Of a stretch of DNA of 5,692 bases, positions 5,362 through 5,692 are shown one piece after another; position 1 is the stretch's first letter; each line of letters begins with the position of its first letter. The DNA is taken from positions 1 to 5,692 of the forward strand of contig CAMCJY010000145.1 in NCBI GenBank assembly GCA_945875225.1, read 5' to 3'. Source of the stretch: Comamonas sp. lk (GTDB lineage Bacteria > Pseudomonadota > Gammaproteobacteria > Burkholderiales > Burkholderiaceae_C). Made by a program: the position numbers and the translations under genes. The notes beneath the pieces were generated by a model that made no database searches, was not told the origin of the DNA, and was given only the letters and a program-made list of their open reading frames with translations.

Positions 5362-5692
5362 TTAAGAAAAAGTGCGTGACAGCTCGGCAATATGTTCGGG
5401 TGAAATGCCGCAGCACCCACCCACCATGGTGGCGCCCTGGTCCACCCAGCGTTGCGCCCAACCGGTGTAAGACAGCGGGTCCAGGTCGGCGCGGATGTCC
5501 AAAATGACTGCATTGGCTGTGGCTTTTTTGGACTGTGGCGGAAAGGCATTGGCATAGACGCCGATGTCCACGCCCGTGTCGCCAATCACTTTGCGCGCTG
5601 CCACAACGGCGGCTTCCATCACTTCGGGTTGGCTGCAATTAAACAGCACGGCTTTGGCGCCCAAGGCCAGCGCTTCGCGCACTGCCACATCA
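5362..5692 (-). CDS. Zinc-dependent homocysteine S-methyltransferase, C-terminal part (N-terminus beyond the window)
   Basis: Only the last 109 codons are present. The frame is open to the right edge, and the GTG at 5688 is internal. The family (Pfam homocysteine S-methyltransferase, including MmuM, BHMT and the MetH N-terminal domain) transfers a methyl group from S-methylmethionine, betaine or methyl-folate to homocysteine via a three-cysteine zinc site. All three ligands are visible: Cys19 in LFNCSQPE and the pair Cys93-Cys94 in VGGCCGISPEHI, counted from the first complete codon. The YANAF (46-50) and YTGWAQRWVDQGA (75-87) segments are also usual. Family enzymes of the stand-alone type are about 300 residues. 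The fragment ends soon after GGCCG, so it is a stand-alone enzyme or a separate MetH first module, not full MetH. The methyl donor cannot be decided from this part. The thioesterase gene follows 12 nt downstream. Confidence 0.9.
   Translation of the reverse strand, partial: DVAVREALALGAKAVLFNCSQPEVMEAAVVAARKVIGDTGVDIGVYANAFPPQSKKATANAVILDIRADLDPLSYTGWAQRWVDQGATMVGGCCGISPEHIAELSRTFS

Overview
The window reads as a high-GC betaproteobacterial chromosome. Protein wording and gene order (LysE-type exporter, parA, small hydrolase, parB, then a membrane-anchored methyltransferase) suggest Comamonadaceae (Rhodoferax/Polaromonas/Acidovorax-like). This is recognition from memory, not a search result. 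Both edges cut through genes.

Positions 1-3645 form one tightly packed plus-strand block. It starts with the C-terminal three quarters of a LysE/RhtB-family exporter. Then come the chromosome-partitioning ATPase parA, an RBBP9/YdeN-type alpha/beta hydrolase, the CTP-binding partition protein parB, and a protein with about four membrane segments followed by a SAM-methyltransferase domain. From parA onward the gaps are 6 nt, -11 nt (an overlap) and 3 nt, so parA to the methyltransferase is almost certainly one transcription unit with translational coupling. After a 116-nt gap containing a strong hairpin comes a complete PduO-type ATP:cob(I)alamin adenosyltransferase (3762-4343).

Positions 4344-4923 are different in character. 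Hand-counted 60-base rows here are about 42-52% GC, against about 63% in a row of the neighbouring adenosyltransferase gene. The segment holds a decayed higBA toxin-antitoxin locus on the minus strand. The HigA antitoxin is intact with a strong ribosome-binding site. The HigB toxin upstream of it survives only as its C-terminal third, and an amber codon cuts off the final Leu-Asp-Tyr-His, which contains the catalytic Asp-Tyr-His of the family. This gene is too short for ordinary ORF calling and is the most informative non-obvious feature of the window.

Positions 4924-5692, minus strand, carry a YdiI/PaaI-like hotdog acyl-CoA thioesterase. It lies 12 nt downstream of the C-terminal part of a zinc-dependent homocysteine S-methyltransferase, which runs off the right edge. 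These two are likely co-transcribed.

I found no tRNA, rRNA, CRISPR array, insertion sequence, convincing promoter, cobalamin riboswitch or parS palindrome. I see no wholly new system. The points worth following are the orphaned antitoxin with its dead toxin, the hydrolase embedded between parA and parB, and the membrane-tethered methyltransferase in the partition operon.
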